Assembly (NCBI GenBank): GCA_964447335.1
Contig: CAYUSA010000004.1
Span: 1-64,000, forward strand
DNA: 64,000 nucleotides
DNA from: HRBIN12 sp964447335
Lineage (GTDB): Bacteria > Actinomycetota > UBA4738 > HRBIN12
Direction of reading: 5' to 3'
The position numbers and the translations under genes were made by a program. Positions 41,119 to 49,774 of the stretch are shown here, piece after piece; the first letter of the stretch is position 1; each line of letters begins with the position of its first letter. The notes under the pieces were generated by a model. That model saw only the letters and a program-made list of their open reading frames with translations. It did not search any database and was not told the DNA's origin.

Positions 41119-41403
41119 ATGGTCCACGCGGTCGTCCTCGTGCAGTGCGAGATCGACGAGATCCCCGAGGCCGCCCAGGCCATCGCGGACCTGCAGGGCG
41201 TGTCCGAGGTCTACTCGGTCGCGGGCGAGTTCGACCTCGTCGCGATCGTTCGGGTCGGGGGGCACGACGAGCTCGCGACGGCGATCCCGGGCGGCATCGC
41301 GAAGGTCGAGGGCGTGGTGCGGACCGAGACGCTCATCGCGTTCCAGGTCTACTCCAAGCACGACCTCGAGCGACTGTTCTCGATCGGCTTCGACGAGGCC
41401 TGA
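41119..41403 (+). CDS. Lrp/AsnC ligand-binding (RAM) domain protein
   Basis: A 94-residue stand-alone RAM domain: VHAVVLVQCEIDEIPEAAQAIADLQGVSEVYSVAGEFDLVAIVRVGGHDELATAI ... VEGVVRTETLIAFQVYS. It lacks the DNA-binding helix-turn-helix of full Lrp. Such proteins bind amino acids or other small effectors and form oligomers. GGGAGGAG precedes the ATG. Close behind the thiolase gene, so probably co-transcribed. Confidence 0.88.
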   Translation: MVHAVVLVQCEIDEIPEAAQAIADLQGVSEVYSVAGEFDLVAIVRVGGHDELATAIPGGIAKVEGVVRTETLIAFQVYSKHDLERLFSIGFDEA

Positions 41404-41420
41404 GCCCGGCGCTCATCCGG

Positions 41421-41528
41421 TCACGCGAGGGCCCAGATGATGAGCGCGGCGATGACCACGACGGCCGCGAGCAGGTACAGCAGGTCGCCCCGCTTCACCT
41501 TGCCGGGCTGCATCGCGTTGAAACCCAT
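41421..41528 (-). CDS. 35-residue single-pass membrane microprotein
   Basis: A 35-residue protein: a short polar start with basic residues (MGFNAMQPGKVKRGD) and one membrane helix (LLYLLAAVVVIAALIIWALA). ATG 41528 overlaps the stop of the upstream 74-residue gene (TGATG), and this is the last of four small genes coupled by overlaps or near-overlaps. Too short for statistical gene callers; support comes from the coupling and a sensible membrane protein. Confidence 0.6.
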   Translation of the reverse strand: MGFNAMQPGKVKRGDLLYLLAAVVVIAALIIWALA

Positions 41529-41752
41529 CAGCCGTCCTCGGTCGGCTCGGCGAGGTGGTAGTACTCGCGGAGCTTGTCCTCCGAGAGCCAGTAGATGTGC
41601 TGTCGCACGGTGGAGGCGTACGTGAGCGCCTCGGTCTCGTCGCGGCAGGGGCGCGTCGACGCCTCACGCCCCGACGGGTCGAGGATGGTCACCGTCCACC
41701 CGGCGTCGCCCCGGCGCACGTCCACCGCGTAGCCGTTCGCGGCGGCACCCAC
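41528..41752 (-). CDS. Small protein of unknown function in the four-gene chain
   Basis: About 74 residues from GTG 41752. It reads GYAVDVRRGDAGWTVTILDPSGREASTRPCRDETEALTYASTVRQHIYWLSEDKLREYYHL, suggesting a small beta-sheet followed by two helices. No known family recognised. The start lies 2 bases after the upstream stop; a CTG start overlapping that stop as CTGA is an alternative. Confidence 0.6.
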   Translation of the reverse strand: MGAAANGYAVDVRRGDAGWTVTILDPSGREASTRPCRDETEALTYASTVRQHIYWLSEDKLREYYHLAEPTEDG

Positions 41753-41754
41753 GG

Positions 41755-42054
41755 TCAGCCCCGCGACCCGCTCCCGTGCGCGTGCATGCGCTCGAGCCGC
41801 TCGAGATGCTCCCGCAGCGTCGCGAGCACGGAGTCCAGGTCGAGCACGAAGTCCGGCTCGAGGTCGGCGGTCTTCTGCAGCGCGTTCTCGAGCGTGTTCC
41901 CTGCCTGCTCGGCGTCGCGGAGCGAGTCCACGAGGACCACCGCGTAGTCGGCCTGGAAGGGCTTGCCGTCCCACGGGCACTCCCCGCCGTTGCGCAGCAC
42001 CTGCTCGACCAGGAACTCCCGGCCGCACCGCCTGCACGTCCCCTTGATCTTCAC
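41755..42054 (-). CDS. Small zinc-finger-like protein in the four-gene chain
   Basis: A 99-residue protein from GTG 42054, overlapping the receiver gene stop as GTGA. The N-terminus has a zinc-ribbon-like pair of motifs (GTCRRCGREFLVEQVLRNGGECPWDGKPF), followed by helices (VVLVDSLRDAEQAGNTLENALQKTADL ... LDSVLATLREHLERLERMHAHG) that look like a coiled coil. It could be an adaptor or output partner for the receiver protein; no family is recognised. Confidence 0.68.
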   Translation of the reverse strand: MKIKGTCRRCGREFLVEQVLRNGGECPWDGKPFQADYAVVLVDSLRDAEQAGNTLENALQKTADLEPDFVLDLDSVLATLREHLERLERMHAHGSGSRG

Positions 42055-42446
42055 GCGGTCTCCTTCTTGATCGTCCCACCGACGAGCTCGAGCAGCCGGT
42101 CGGCCAGCTCGAACGGGTCGACGGGCTTCACGAACCAGGCGTCGGCGCCTGACCACCTGGCGAGCCATGCGTCTTGACGCCGCTCCAGCAAGATGACGAT
42201 GGCGCCCGGATAGGGCTCGAGTGCGCCGCGCAGGTCCTTCGCCAGCGAGAACGCGCCCGCGCGCGAGGCGATCTCGTCCGCGACCACGACGTCGGGCTGC
42301 TCCCGGAACGCGACCGTGACACCGCGCTCCCCGTTCGTCGCCTCGAGGAACTCGAGCGGTGTCCCCAGCCGTCGCTCGATGCCCGCCACGGCGAGGGACA
42401 TCAGCTCGCGCGACTCGGGCTCCGGGGACACGAGCAGCACCTTCAC
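42051..42446 (-). CDS. Atypical receiver-domain protein
   Basis: A 131-residue single receiver fold. The phosphoacceptor aspartate is retained (PDVVVADEI, about residue 54) and the conserved lysine is in WFVKPVDPFELADRL. The N-terminal acidic pair is altered (VSPEPESREL) and the usual Thr/Ser switch is Leu (VILLERR), so phosphorylation is doubtful. There is no output domain. GTG 42446 is preferred to ATG 42455 because TAGGAT ends 7 bases before it, the leaderless pattern of this genome, and VKVLLVSP fits the family start. Confidence 0.72.
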   Translation of the reverse strand: MKVLLVSPEPESRELMSLAVAGIERRLGTPLEFLEATNGERGVTVAFREQPDVVVADEIASRAGAFSLAKDLRGALEPYPGAIVILLERRQDAWLARWSGADAWFVKPVDPFELADRLLELVGGTIKKETA

Positions 42447-42532
42447 GGCGCGCATCCTACCAATCGCCCTGGTCGGGACCGCGGCGCCCGCCCGGCTATC
42501 ATGGGCGCGCACCCTTCCCGAACGGACGATCC

Positions 42533-43711
42533 ATGACGACCGCGACCTATCTCGACCACACCTCATCGACGCCGCTCGTCGGGGCCGCGCGCGAGGCGCT
42601 CATCGACGCGCTCGACGCGTTCGGCGACCCCCTGCGCCTGCACGCGAACGGCCTCTCGGCACGCCGGCTGCTCGACGACGCGAGGGCGCACGTCGCCGAC
42701 GTCCTCGCGGCCCAACCGGACGAGATCGTCTTCACGTCGGGAGGAACCGAGTCCGTGGCGCTCGCGATCTGGGGCGGCGTGCGGCCGATCCGCGAGATCG
42801 GCAACCGGGTGGTCACGAGCTCGGTCGAGCACCCGGCCGTGGGGGGGGTCCTCCATACGCTCGAGATGGACGGGTTCGAGTCCGTGCTCGTGCCGGTCGA
42901 CAGGACTGGGGAGGTGGATCTCGATGTGTTCTCCGCGGAGATCCGCAAGCCCGGAACCCTCCTGGCCTCCATCCAGCACGCGAACCACGAGGTCGGCACG
43001 ATGCAGCCGATCGCCGAGGCCGCCCGCCTGTGCCGGGAGGCCGGCGTCCTGTTCCACACCGACGCCTGCCAGACCGTCGGCCGCCTCCCGGTGGACACCT
43101 CGGCGCTCGAGATCGACCTCCTGTCGCTCTCGGCCCACAAGTTCGGCGGGCCCGCGGGCGTCGGTGCGCTCTACGTGCGCCGCGGCGTGCCGGTGGCGGC
43201 CTACCCCTGTGGGGACGACCGGGAGCGGCGGCGGCGTTCGGGGATGGAGAACATCCCGGGCGTGGCCGCGATGGCGGCCGCCCTCGAGGCCTCGCTCGAA
43301 GACAGCGGCGATCAGGCCGCCGTCCAGTGGGCCCTCACGGACCGGCTCCGTCGCGGCCTGGCCGAGATCCCCGGCCTCGAGCTCCACGGCCACCGCACGC
43401 AGCGGGTGCCCCACATCGTGGCCTTCTCCGTCGCCGACCTCGACGCCGAGATCCTGAGCTTGGCCCTGGACGACCAGGGTTTCCGGCTCGCGGCCGGCTC
43501 CAACTGCTCGGGCGCACCTGGCGAGGCCTCGCCGGTCCTCGAGCACATGGGCGTCCCGGGGCGTTCGAGCTTCCGGATCGGCGTCGGGCGCGACACGACC
43601 CCCGACGACGTGGAGCGGTTCCTCGCCACGCTCCCGGCCCTGGTCGAGGAGCTCCGCCGCGTCGAGACGGCCTCGGGGCGGGCCATGGCCCGCTACCTCC
43701 CGGAGGGATGA
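42533..43711 (+). CDS. Cysteine desulfurase (NifS/IscS-like)
   Basis: A 392-residue class V aminotransferase that supplies sulfur from cysteine. PLP-lysine is in LSLSAHKFGGPAGVGALYVRRG, the sulfur-accepting cysteine loop is SNCSGAPGEASPVL, and the N-terminus has TYLDHTSSTPL and FTSGGTESVALAIWGG. No iscU/sufU scaffold is adjacent, so it could serve Fe-S, thio-tRNA or molybdenum cofactor/FdhD sulfur supply. The ATG at 42533 has only a weak ribosome binding site. Confidence 0.9.
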   Translation: MTTATYLDHTSSTPLVGAAREALIDALDAFGDPLRLHANGLSARRLLDDARAHVADVLAAQPDEIVFTSGGTESVALAIWGGVRPIREIGNRVVTSSVEHPAVGGVLHTLEMDGFESVLVPVDRTGEVDLDVFSAEIRKPGTLLASIQHANHEVGTMQPIAEAARLCREAGVLFHTDACQTVGRLPVDTSALEIDLLSLSAHKFGGPAGVGALYVRRGVPVAAYPCGDDRERRRRSGMENIPGVAAMAAALEASLEDSGDQAAVQWALTDRLRRGLAEIPGLELHGHRTQRVPHIVAFSVADLDAEILSLALDDQGFRLAAGSNCSGAPGEASPVLEHMGVPGRSSFRIGVGRDTTPDDVERFLATLPALVEELRRVETASGRAMARYLPEG

Positions 43712-43724
43712 CGGCGGGCGCCGA

Positions 43725-44777
43725 CTACTCGACGGTCCAGGTGTCGCCGGACCGCAGGAGCTTCTCCAGGCTCCCCTTGCCCAAACGGTCGGTCGCCATC
43801 TTGATCTGCGCGGTCATCGCCTCACCGTAGACGGGGCGCTCGACCTCGCGGAACACCCCGATGCACGTGGGCTCCGTCGGGCCGTGTCCCGCCGTGTGCG
43901 CGAGCGCGAACGCGAGTGAGGGCCGTCCGTGCCGGTCGTGGGTCACGATCCGGTCCTTCAGCGTCTTCTCGACCTCAGTGATGACCAGGCGGCCGTTCTC
44001 GCCGACCGAGACGCAGCGCTTGCCCTCGTCGAAGACGATCGGCTCGCCCTGCTCGAGGCGGATCTGGTTGTGGATGCCCTGGGGCTTCTCGCGCAGCATG
44101 TCGAACGCACCGTCGTTGAAGACGTTGCAGTTCTGGTAGATCTCGACGAACGCGGTGCCGCGGTGGGCGGCCGCCTCGCGGAGCACCTGGGTCATGTGCT
44201 GCCGGTCGTTGTCGATCGTGCGGGCCACGAAGGTGCCCTCGGCGCCGAGCGCGAGCGCGATCGGGTTGAACGGGTGGTCCACCGAGCCGAACGGCGTCGA
44301 CTTCGTGACCTTCCCCTCCTCGCTCGTCGGCGAGTACTGCCCCTTCGTGAGTCCGTAGATCTGGTTGTTGAACATCAAGATCCGAAGGTTCACGTTCCGC
44401 CGCAGCGCGTGGATCAGGTGGTTCCCGCCGATGGACAGCGCGTCACCGTCGCCGGTGACGACCCACACGTTGAGGTTGGGGTTGGCCGTCGCGATCCCGG
44501 TCGCGATCGCCGGGGCGCGCCCGTGGATCCCGTGGATCCCGTACGTGTCCAGGTAGTAGGTGAACCGTCCCGAGCACCCGATGCCCGAGACGAACACCGT
44601 GTCGTCCGGCGCGATGCCGAGCTCGGGCATGAACGACTGGACCGTCGCGAGGATCGCGTAGTCGCCGCACCCGGGGCACCAGCGGACCTCGTTCGCGCTG
44701 CTGAAGTCCTTCTTCGTGAGCGTCGTGACGGCGCCCTCGCCGTCACCGCCCGGGCCGGTCGTCAGCTCGTCGCTCAC
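43725..44777 (-). CDS. korB: 2-oxoacid:ferredoxin oxidoreductase beta subunit
   Basis: A 350-residue subunit binding thiamine diphosphate. Motifs: WCPGCGDYAILATVQSF at the N-terminus, VSGIGCSGRF, and VVTGDGDALSIGGNHLIHALRRNVNLRILMFNN (TPP/Mg site GDGD...NN). GTG 44777 overlaps the alpha-subunit stop. With KorA it likely oxidises 2-oxoglutarate (or pyruvate) with ferredoxin as acceptor, as in mycobacterial KorAB. Confidence 0.92.
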   Translation of the reverse strand: MSDELTTGPGGDGEGAVTTLTKKDFSSANEVRWCPGCGDYAILATVQSFMPELGIAPDDTVFVSGIGCSGRFTYYLDTYGIHGIHGRAPAIATGIATANPNLNVWVVTGDGDALSIGGNHLIHALRRNVNLRILMFNNQIYGLTKGQYSPTSEEGKVTKSTPFGSVDHPFNPIALALGAEGTFVARTIDNDRQHMTQVLREAAAHRGTAFVEIYQNCNVFNDGAFDMLREKPQGIHNQIRLEQGEPIVFDEGKRCVSVGENGRLVITEVEKTLKDRIVTHDRHGRPSLAFALAHTAGHGPTEPTCIGVFREVERPVYGEAMTAQIKMATDRLGKGSLEKLLRSGDTWTVE

Positions 44778-46615
44778 TGGTCCATCACCCTCAGCATCTC
44801 GGCCTCGAGCTCCTCGGCGAAGAAGGGCTGCCCCTTCACCTTGCAGTAGGACGTCGCGTCGATCAGGAACCGCGCGCGGATCAGGAGCGCGAGCTGGCCC
44901 ATGTTCATCTCCGGGATCAGCACCTTGCGGTACGCCCGAACGACCTCGCCGGTGTTCGTCGGGAACGGGTTCAGGTGGACGAGGTGCGCGACTGCCACCT
45001 TGCGACCCGCCTCTCGCACGCGCCGGGCGGCCGCCTGGATCGAGCCGTACGACGACCCCCATCCGAGCACGAGCAGCTCGGCGTCGCCGCTTGGGTCGTC
45101 GACCTCGAGCGGCGGCAGGTCCTCGGCGACACGAGCGACCTTCGCGGCCCGCAGCTCGCTCATGCGCTCGTGGTTGTCGGCGTCGTAGCTGATGGCACCC
45201 GACTCGTCCTTCTCGAGCCCGCCGATCCGGTGGCGCAGACCCGGAGTGCCCGGGACCGCCCACGGCCGCGCGAGCGCGTCGTCCCGCAGGTACGGCAGGA
45301 ACTCGTCGCCCGCGTTCGGGCCCGTGGCGAAGTTCGGGTCGATCTCCGGCAGCGAATCGAGGTCCGGGATCTGCCACGGCTCCGTGGAGTTCCCGAGGAA
45401 CGTGTCCGACAGCACGATCACCGGTGTGCGGTACCTCACCGCGATGCGGCACGCCTCGATCGCGGCGTCGAAGCAGTGCGACGGCGACCGAGCGGCGATG
45501 ACCGGCAGCGGGGACTCGCCGTGCCGTCCGAACAGGGACAGGAGCAGGTCACCTTGCTCGGTCTTCGTCGGCATGCCGGTCGAAGGCCCCGCGCGCTGGA
45601 CGTCGACGATGACCATCGGGAGCTCGAGCATCACGGCGAGGCCGAGCGTCTCGGCCTTGAGGTCCATCCCCGGGCCGCTCGTGCCGGTCACGCCGAGGTG
45701 CCCGGCGAACGAGGCGCCGAGGGCGATCCCCGCCGCCGCGATCTCGTCCTCGGCCTGCAGCGTGAGGACGCCGAAGTTCTTGAGGCGCGAGAGCTCGTGC
45801 AGGAGCTCGGACGCCGGCGTGATCGGGTAGCTCGCGTAGAACAGCGGGATCCCGCTGCGTTCGCTCGCCGCCACGAGTCCCCACGCGAGCGCCCCGGCCC
45901 CGGAGATGTTCCGGTACGTGCCGGCGTGCGCGGGAGCGGGCTTCACCTCGTAGCGGACCACGAACAGCTCGGTCGTCTCGCCGAAGTTGTAGCCGGCCTT
46001 GAAGGCGGCGACGTTCGCGTCGTAGACCTGCGGCTTATCGCCGAACTTGCGCTCGAGCCAGTCCAGGGTCACCTCGACCGGGCGGTCGTACATCCACGAG
46101 ACCAGGCCGAGGGCGAACATGTTCTTCGAGCGCTCGGCCTCCTTGCGCGACAGACCGAGCTCCTCGACGGCGCGCACCGTGATCGAGGTCATCGGCACGA
46201 GGAAGACGTGATAGCCCTCGAGCGAGGCGTCCTCGAGCGGGTTCGAGGTGTAGCCGGCCTTCTCGAGGCTGCGCTGCGTGAACGCGTCCTCGTTGATGAT
46301 GACGGTGCCGCCCTTCTGGACGAGGTTCAGCTCGGCCTTCAGCGCTGCCGGGTTCATCGCGACGAGGACGTCCGGATGATCTCCCGGCGTCATGATCTCC
46401 CGGGAGGAGAACTGGATCTGGAAGGCGGAGACGCCGTGGACCGTGCCCGCGGGGGCGCGGATCTCGGCGGGGAAGTCCGGGAGGGTCGCCAGGTCGTTGC
46501 CGAGGACCGCCGTGGCACTGGTGAATCGATCGCCGGTCAGCTGCATCCCGTCACCCGAGTCGCCGGCGAACCGGATGACGACGCGCTCTTTCTCTTCGAC
46601 CTGCTTCGACATCAT
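44774..46615 (-). CDS. korA: 2-oxoacid:ferredoxin oxidoreductase alpha subunit (gamma-alpha fusion)
   Basis: A 613-residue chain. The gamma domain (about 1-195: VVIRFAGDSGDGMQLTGDRF) precedes the alpha domain starting around ISGAGALAWGLVAASERSGIPLFYASYPITPASELLHEL. The fused gamma-alpha arrangement is the form known in actinobacteria. It forms a heterodimer or heterotetramer with KorB. Start chosen at the first of two adjacent ATG codons (46615); no clear ribosome binding site. A TACGCT -10-like element on the minus strand at 46679-46674 may drive it. Confidence 0.92.
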   Translation of the reverse strand: MMSKQVEEKERVVIRFAGDSGDGMQLTGDRFTSATAVLGNDLATLPDFPAEIRAPAGTVHGVSAFQIQFSSREIMTPGDHPDVLVAMNPAALKAELNLVQKGGTVIINEDAFTQRSLEKAGYTSNPLEDASLEGYHVFLVPMTSITVRAVEELGLSRKEAERSKNMFALGLVSWMYDRPVEVTLDWLERKFGDKPQVYDANVAAFKAGYNFGETTELFVVRYEVKPAPAHAGTYRNISGAGALAWGLVAASERSGIPLFYASYPITPASELLHELSRLKNFGVLTLQAEDEIAAAGIALGASFAGHLGVTGTSGPGMDLKAETLGLAVMLELPMVIVDVQRAGPSTGMPTKTEQGDLLLSLFGRHGESPLPVIAARSPSHCFDAAIEACRIAVRYRTPVIVLSDTFLGNSTEPWQIPDLDSLPEIDPNFATGPNAGDEFLPYLRDDALARPWAVPGTPGLRHRIGGLEKDESGAISYDADNHERMSELRAAKVARVAEDLPPLEVDDPSGDAELLVLGWGSSYGSIQAAARRVREAGRKVAVAHLVHLNPFPTNTGEVVRAYRKVLIPEMNMGQLALLIRARFLIDATSYCKVKGQPFFAEELEAEMLRVMDQ

Positions 46616-46673
46616 GGTGCCGGGCAGCGCCCGGGCAACCTCCTTCGCGAGGATCGGGAACGGCTCGTTACCT

Positions 46674-46717
46674 AGCGTACCGCCTGCGCTCACGAGGGAC
46701 GGCGCGAGCGGTACCGT
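46674..46717. promoter_or_regulatory. Divergent promoter region, korA and aldo/keto reductase
   Basis: A minus-strand TACGCT (46679-46674) points to korA and a plus-strand TACCGT (46712-46717) points to the reductase. Neither has a recognisable TTGACA-like -35 (CTCACG at 46689-46694 is a weak match for the reductase). No operator repeat is evident. Confidence 0.35.
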
Positions 46718-46747
46718 GAGGGCCACGAGGCGAAGGAGGAGACCCGG

Positions 46748-47707
46748 ATGCGGACGCAGAGGCTCGGCAGCAACGGCCCGGAGCTGTCGGTGGTGGGGTA
46801 CGGCGCCTGGGAGGCCGGCACCGGGAGCGAGTGGGGCGAGCCCCCGCCGCAGGACGCGATCGTCGAGGCCATCCGGTCGGTGTTCGACGCCGGCATCAAC
46901 TGGATCGACACGGCCGAGGTCTACGGCGACGGCCACTCGGAGGAGCTCGTCGCCCTGGCCGTAACCGGCCACCGCGACGAGGTCTTGATCGCGACGAAGG
47001 TCGCGCCGGTGCCCGAGGGCAGCGGCTTCCGGCCCGAGCAGGTCCGCCGAGGGTGCATCGACAGCCTGCGGCGCCTGCGGACCGGCCACATCGACCTGTA
47101 CCAGCTCCATTGGCCGGACGACTCCGGGGTCCCCATCGAGGAGACCTGGGGCCAGATGGCGGCGCTCGTCGACGAGGGCCTCGTGCGCTCGATCGGCGTG
47201 TCGAACTTCGACCGGGAGCTCATCGAGCGCTGCGAGGCCGTGCGGCACGTGGACTCCCTCCAGCAGGAGTTCTCGATGCTCCAGCTCGAGAACCGAGAGC
47301 TGATCCGCTGGTGTGGCGAGCAGGGCATCGGCGTCGTGTCGTACGGGCCACTCGCGTTCGGGCTCCTCACGGGGGCGATCACGGCGGAGACCACCTTCGA
47401 CGCCTCGGACTTCCGCTCCGGCCTCGACGAGTGGGACTACTGGGAGAACCTCTTCGCGCCGGGCAAGCTCGAGCGGAGCCTCGCGGTCGTCGAGGCGATG
47501 CGGCCCGTGGCCGAGCGGCTCGGGTGCGGGCTCGCGCAGCTCGCGCTCGCGTGGAACTTCCACCAGCCCGGGGTGACGGCGGCCATCGCCGGTAGCCGCA
47601 ACCCCGACCACGTTCGCTCGAACGCGGACGCGGGAGACCTCGTGCTCGACGCCGCGACGCTCGAGGAACTCGAGGCGGTGCTGGGGCTCGGTCCCTCGTT
47701 CGGCTGA
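46748..47707 (+). CDS. Aldo/keto reductase
   Basis: A 319-residue TIM-barrel NADPH-dependent reductase. Catalytic tetrad: Asp and Tyr in INWIDTAEVYGDG, Lys in VLIATKVAPV and His in YQLHWPDD. The NADP site SIGVSNF and the C-terminal ALAWNFHQPGVTAAIAGSRNPDHV are standard. AAGGAGGAG precedes the ATG. The substrate is unknown. Confidence 0.93.
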   Translation: MRTQRLGSNGPELSVVGYGAWEAGTGSEWGEPPPQDAIVEAIRSVFDAGINWIDTAEVYGDGHSEELVALAVTGHRDEVLIATKVAPVPEGSGFRPEQVRRGCIDSLRRLRTGHIDLYQLHWPDDSGVPIEETWGQMAALVDEGLVRSIGVSNFDRELIERCEAVRHVDSLQQEFSMLQLENRELIRWCGEQGIGVVSYGPLAFGLLTGAITAETTFDASDFRSGLDEWDYWENLFAPGKLERSLAVVEAMRPVAERLGCGLAQLALAWNFHQPGVTAAIAGSRNPDHVRSNADAGDLVLDAATLEELEAVLGLGPSFG

Positions 47708-47798
47708 TCCGTCGCGACCGACTGGCAACGGTGTGGCGAAGCGGTGACATCGGGCTCGTGCCCTTCATCGGCGCGGGGCTCGGGGCTAGCGTGGGGCT

Positions 47799-48203
47799 GT
47801 GCAGGCGCATGGTCGGGTGACACTGGTCCTCGCCGTCCTCGCGGCTGCCGTCTGCCTCGTGACGGGGGTCGCGTACCTGGGTGCCGCGGCCAGCGCCGGG
47901 ATGGCCGACCTGGGACCCTGGCTCGCGACCCTCGGGGTGCTCGGCGGCTCCGCGCTCGGTGCGGCCGGTCTGTGGCAGTACATCGGCGAGGGCATCCCGC
48001 GACTCATCGCGCTCGTCGTGCTCTCCGCGCTCGCCGCCGGGTACGTCGCCGCGAACACCCTCGCCCTCGTTCAGGGCGCGGAGATCCCGCAGACGCCACG
48101 GCAGCTGCACGTCGTCGGTCTCGTCGCGAGCGGAACCCTGTACCTCGCCGGGCTCGTCGAGGCCTCGCGCGCCTTCCGTGGGCGACGACCTTCCGACCCC
48201 TGA
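47799..48203 (+). CDS. Hypothetical membrane protein
   Basis: A 134-residue protein with four hydrophobic segments (VTLVLAVLAAAVCLVTGVAYLG, LATLGVLGGSALGAAGLW, LIALVVLSALAAGYVAANTLALV, LHVVGLVASGTLYLAGLVEA). TAGCGT at 47787-47792 ends 6 bases before the GTG, with no ribosome binding site. No family recognised. Confidence 0.65.
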   Translation: MQAHGRVTLVLAVLAAAVCLVTGVAYLGAAASAGMADLGPWLATLGVLGGSALGAAGLWQYIGEGIPRLIALVVLSALAAGYVAANTLALVQGAEIPQTPRQLHVVGLVASGTLYLAGLVEASRAFRGRRPSDP

Positions 48204-48266
48204 CGACACCCGGCCGCCGGTCGATAAGATGCCACGCGCGTGCGTCCGCGCGCTCGAGGAGACGAC

Positions 48267-49289
48267 ATGTACAAGCGCATCCTGCTCGCCACCGATGGCT
48301 CCCCCACGGCCGAGACCGCCGAGCGGATCGGCGCGGCGCTCGCTCGGACGACGAAGGCCAAGCTCACCATCGTTCACGCCTATCAGGATGCCTCGCGCGC
48401 CGAGGCGGCCGTGGCCCGGGCGCTCGCGATCGCCGAGAGCGACGGCGTGAAAGCCGACACCGTGATCTCCGGCGACGACCCGAGCAGCGCTGTTTTGGAG
48501 GCCGCCGAGGACAAGAACGCCGACCTCATCGTGATCGGGAGCCGAGGCCTCTTCCAGGGGGAGCAGGTCTTCGGCAGCGTCGTCCGCAAGATCGCCACAC
48601 ACGCGCCGTGCGACGTCCTCCTCACGCGGGCGCGCGAGACCGTCCCCGCCGCAGACGCACCCCCGTACCGTCACCTCCTCGTCGCGACCGACGGCTCGGC
48701 CACGGCGGATCGCGTGTCGCGCAAGGGGTTCGGGCTCGCGCAACGCCTCGAGGCCGAGATCTCCCTCGTGTTCGTCGGGCACGTGAAGACGGGCGAGATG
48801 GTCCTCCAGGACACCGTCGCCACGATGGGTCCGGAGGAGAGCATCGGCGCGACCACCAGGATCCGCCAGGGTGACGCCGCCCAGGAGATCATGGCCGAGG
48901 CTGCCGAGGGCGGCTACGACCTCGTCGTCGTCGGCAACCGCGGGCTCGCGGGCGCGAAGGCGCTCCTGCTCGGCTCGGTCCCGCTGACGGTCGCCGAGTA
49001 CGCCGCGTGCGACGTGCTCATCGCGAGGACCATCGCGCAGAGCCTCGACGAGATCGCCACGGGTGAGGGCGGCATCGTGAGCTCGGGCGACCACAAGGTC
49101 GCCGTCTTCCGCGACCGCAAGGGCGTCGTGCACACGCTCTCGGCGAGATGCACGCACATGGGCTGCACGGTGAGATGGAACCCTTCCGAGTCGACCTGGG
49201 ACTGCCCCTGTCACGGCTCGCGGTTCGCCGCCACCGGCGCGGTGGTGAACGGCCCGGCGGCCAAGTCGCTCGAGCCGACCGACCTCTAG
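48267..49289 (+). CDS. Tandem universal-stress-protein domains fused to a Rieske [2Fe-2S] domain
   Basis: A 340-residue protein. USP domain 1 (about 1-125) starts YKRILLATDGSPTAETAERIG and includes ADLIVIGSRGLFQGEQVFGSVVRKI. USP domain 2 (about 130-270) starts RHLLVATDGSATADRVSRKG and has the nucleotide-binding motif VVVGNRGLAGAKALLLGSVP. A short Rieske domain follows (about 275-340), with CTHMGC and CPCHGSRF; Fe ligands should be C295, H297, C313 and H316, with C300 and C315 available for the usual disulfide. USP domains bind ATP; the Rieske cluster could sense or transfer electrons. The domains are in one unbroken frame. Confidence 0.88.
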   Translation: MYKRILLATDGSPTAETAERIGAALARTTKAKLTIVHAYQDASRAEAAVARALAIAESDGVKADTVISGDDPSSAVLEAAEDKNADLIVIGSRGLFQGEQVFGSVVRKIATHAPCDVLLTRARETVPAADAPPYRHLLVATDGSATADRVSRKGFGLAQRLEAEISLVFVGHVKTGEMVLQDTVATMGPEESIGATTRIRQGDAAQEIMAEAAEGGYDLVVVGNRGLAGAKALLLGSVPLTVAEYAACDVLIARTIAQSLDEIATGEGGIVSSGDHKVAVFRDRKGVVHTLSARCTHMGCTVRWNPSESTWDCPCHGSRFAATGAVVNGPAAKSLEPTDL

Positions 49290-49774
49290 ATCACCGTCAA
49301 CGGTTTGAAGATCATGAGCCAGGCGATCACGACGAGCGCCGTGGCGCCGATCGCGGTGTTCACCAGGCCGATCCGCGCGCGCAGGATCTCATCGAGCTCC
49401 TCGTCGCTCTTGCGCGGGACGCCGCTCGGACGGACCTCGACGCCCTCCTTCACGCGCTGGTAGTACGGTCTCGCCACGGCGGACATCTCCCCTACCACGG
49501 CCACGAGGATCACGACCGAGAGCCAGAACCAGCCGTCGTCCCACCAGCCGCCCTGGATGCCCGCCACGATCCCGAACACGATCAGCCAACCGAGCGACAC
49601 GTACATCCCGAGCAGCGTCGAGCCCGAGAACTGCAGGAGCTCGGCGATCCGGCGCCGGTCCCGCTCCTTGCGGAGCCGCAGCGCCGCCGAGATGGACACC
49701 CCGTGGAACAGCACGAACGCGAGCACGCCGGCGACGTGGAGTAACTTCCACCAGTTGTAGGCGATCGCGATCAT
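49286..49774 (-). CDS. Membrane protein (DUF2269-like)
   Basis: A 162-residue protein with four predicted membrane segments (LLHVAGVLAFVLFHGVSISAAL, TLLGMYVSLGWLIVFGIVAG, WFWLSVVILVAVVGEM, GLVNTAIGATALVVIAWLMIF). The first helix carries a histidine (KLLHVAGVLAFVLFHG), as in small integral-membrane, possibly haem-associated families. ATG overlaps the upstream gene's stop (TGATGA), and its tail overlaps the USP-Rieske gene by 4 bases, convergently. Its function is unknown. Confidence 0.7.
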   Translation of the reverse strand: MIAIAYNWWKLLHVAGVLAFVLFHGVSISAALRLRKERDRRRIAELLQFSGSTLLGMYVSLGWLIVFGIVAGIQGGWWDDGWFWLSVVILVAVVGEMSAVARPYYQRVKEGVEVRPSGVPRKSDEELDEILRARIGLVNTAIGATALVVIAWLMIFKPLTVI

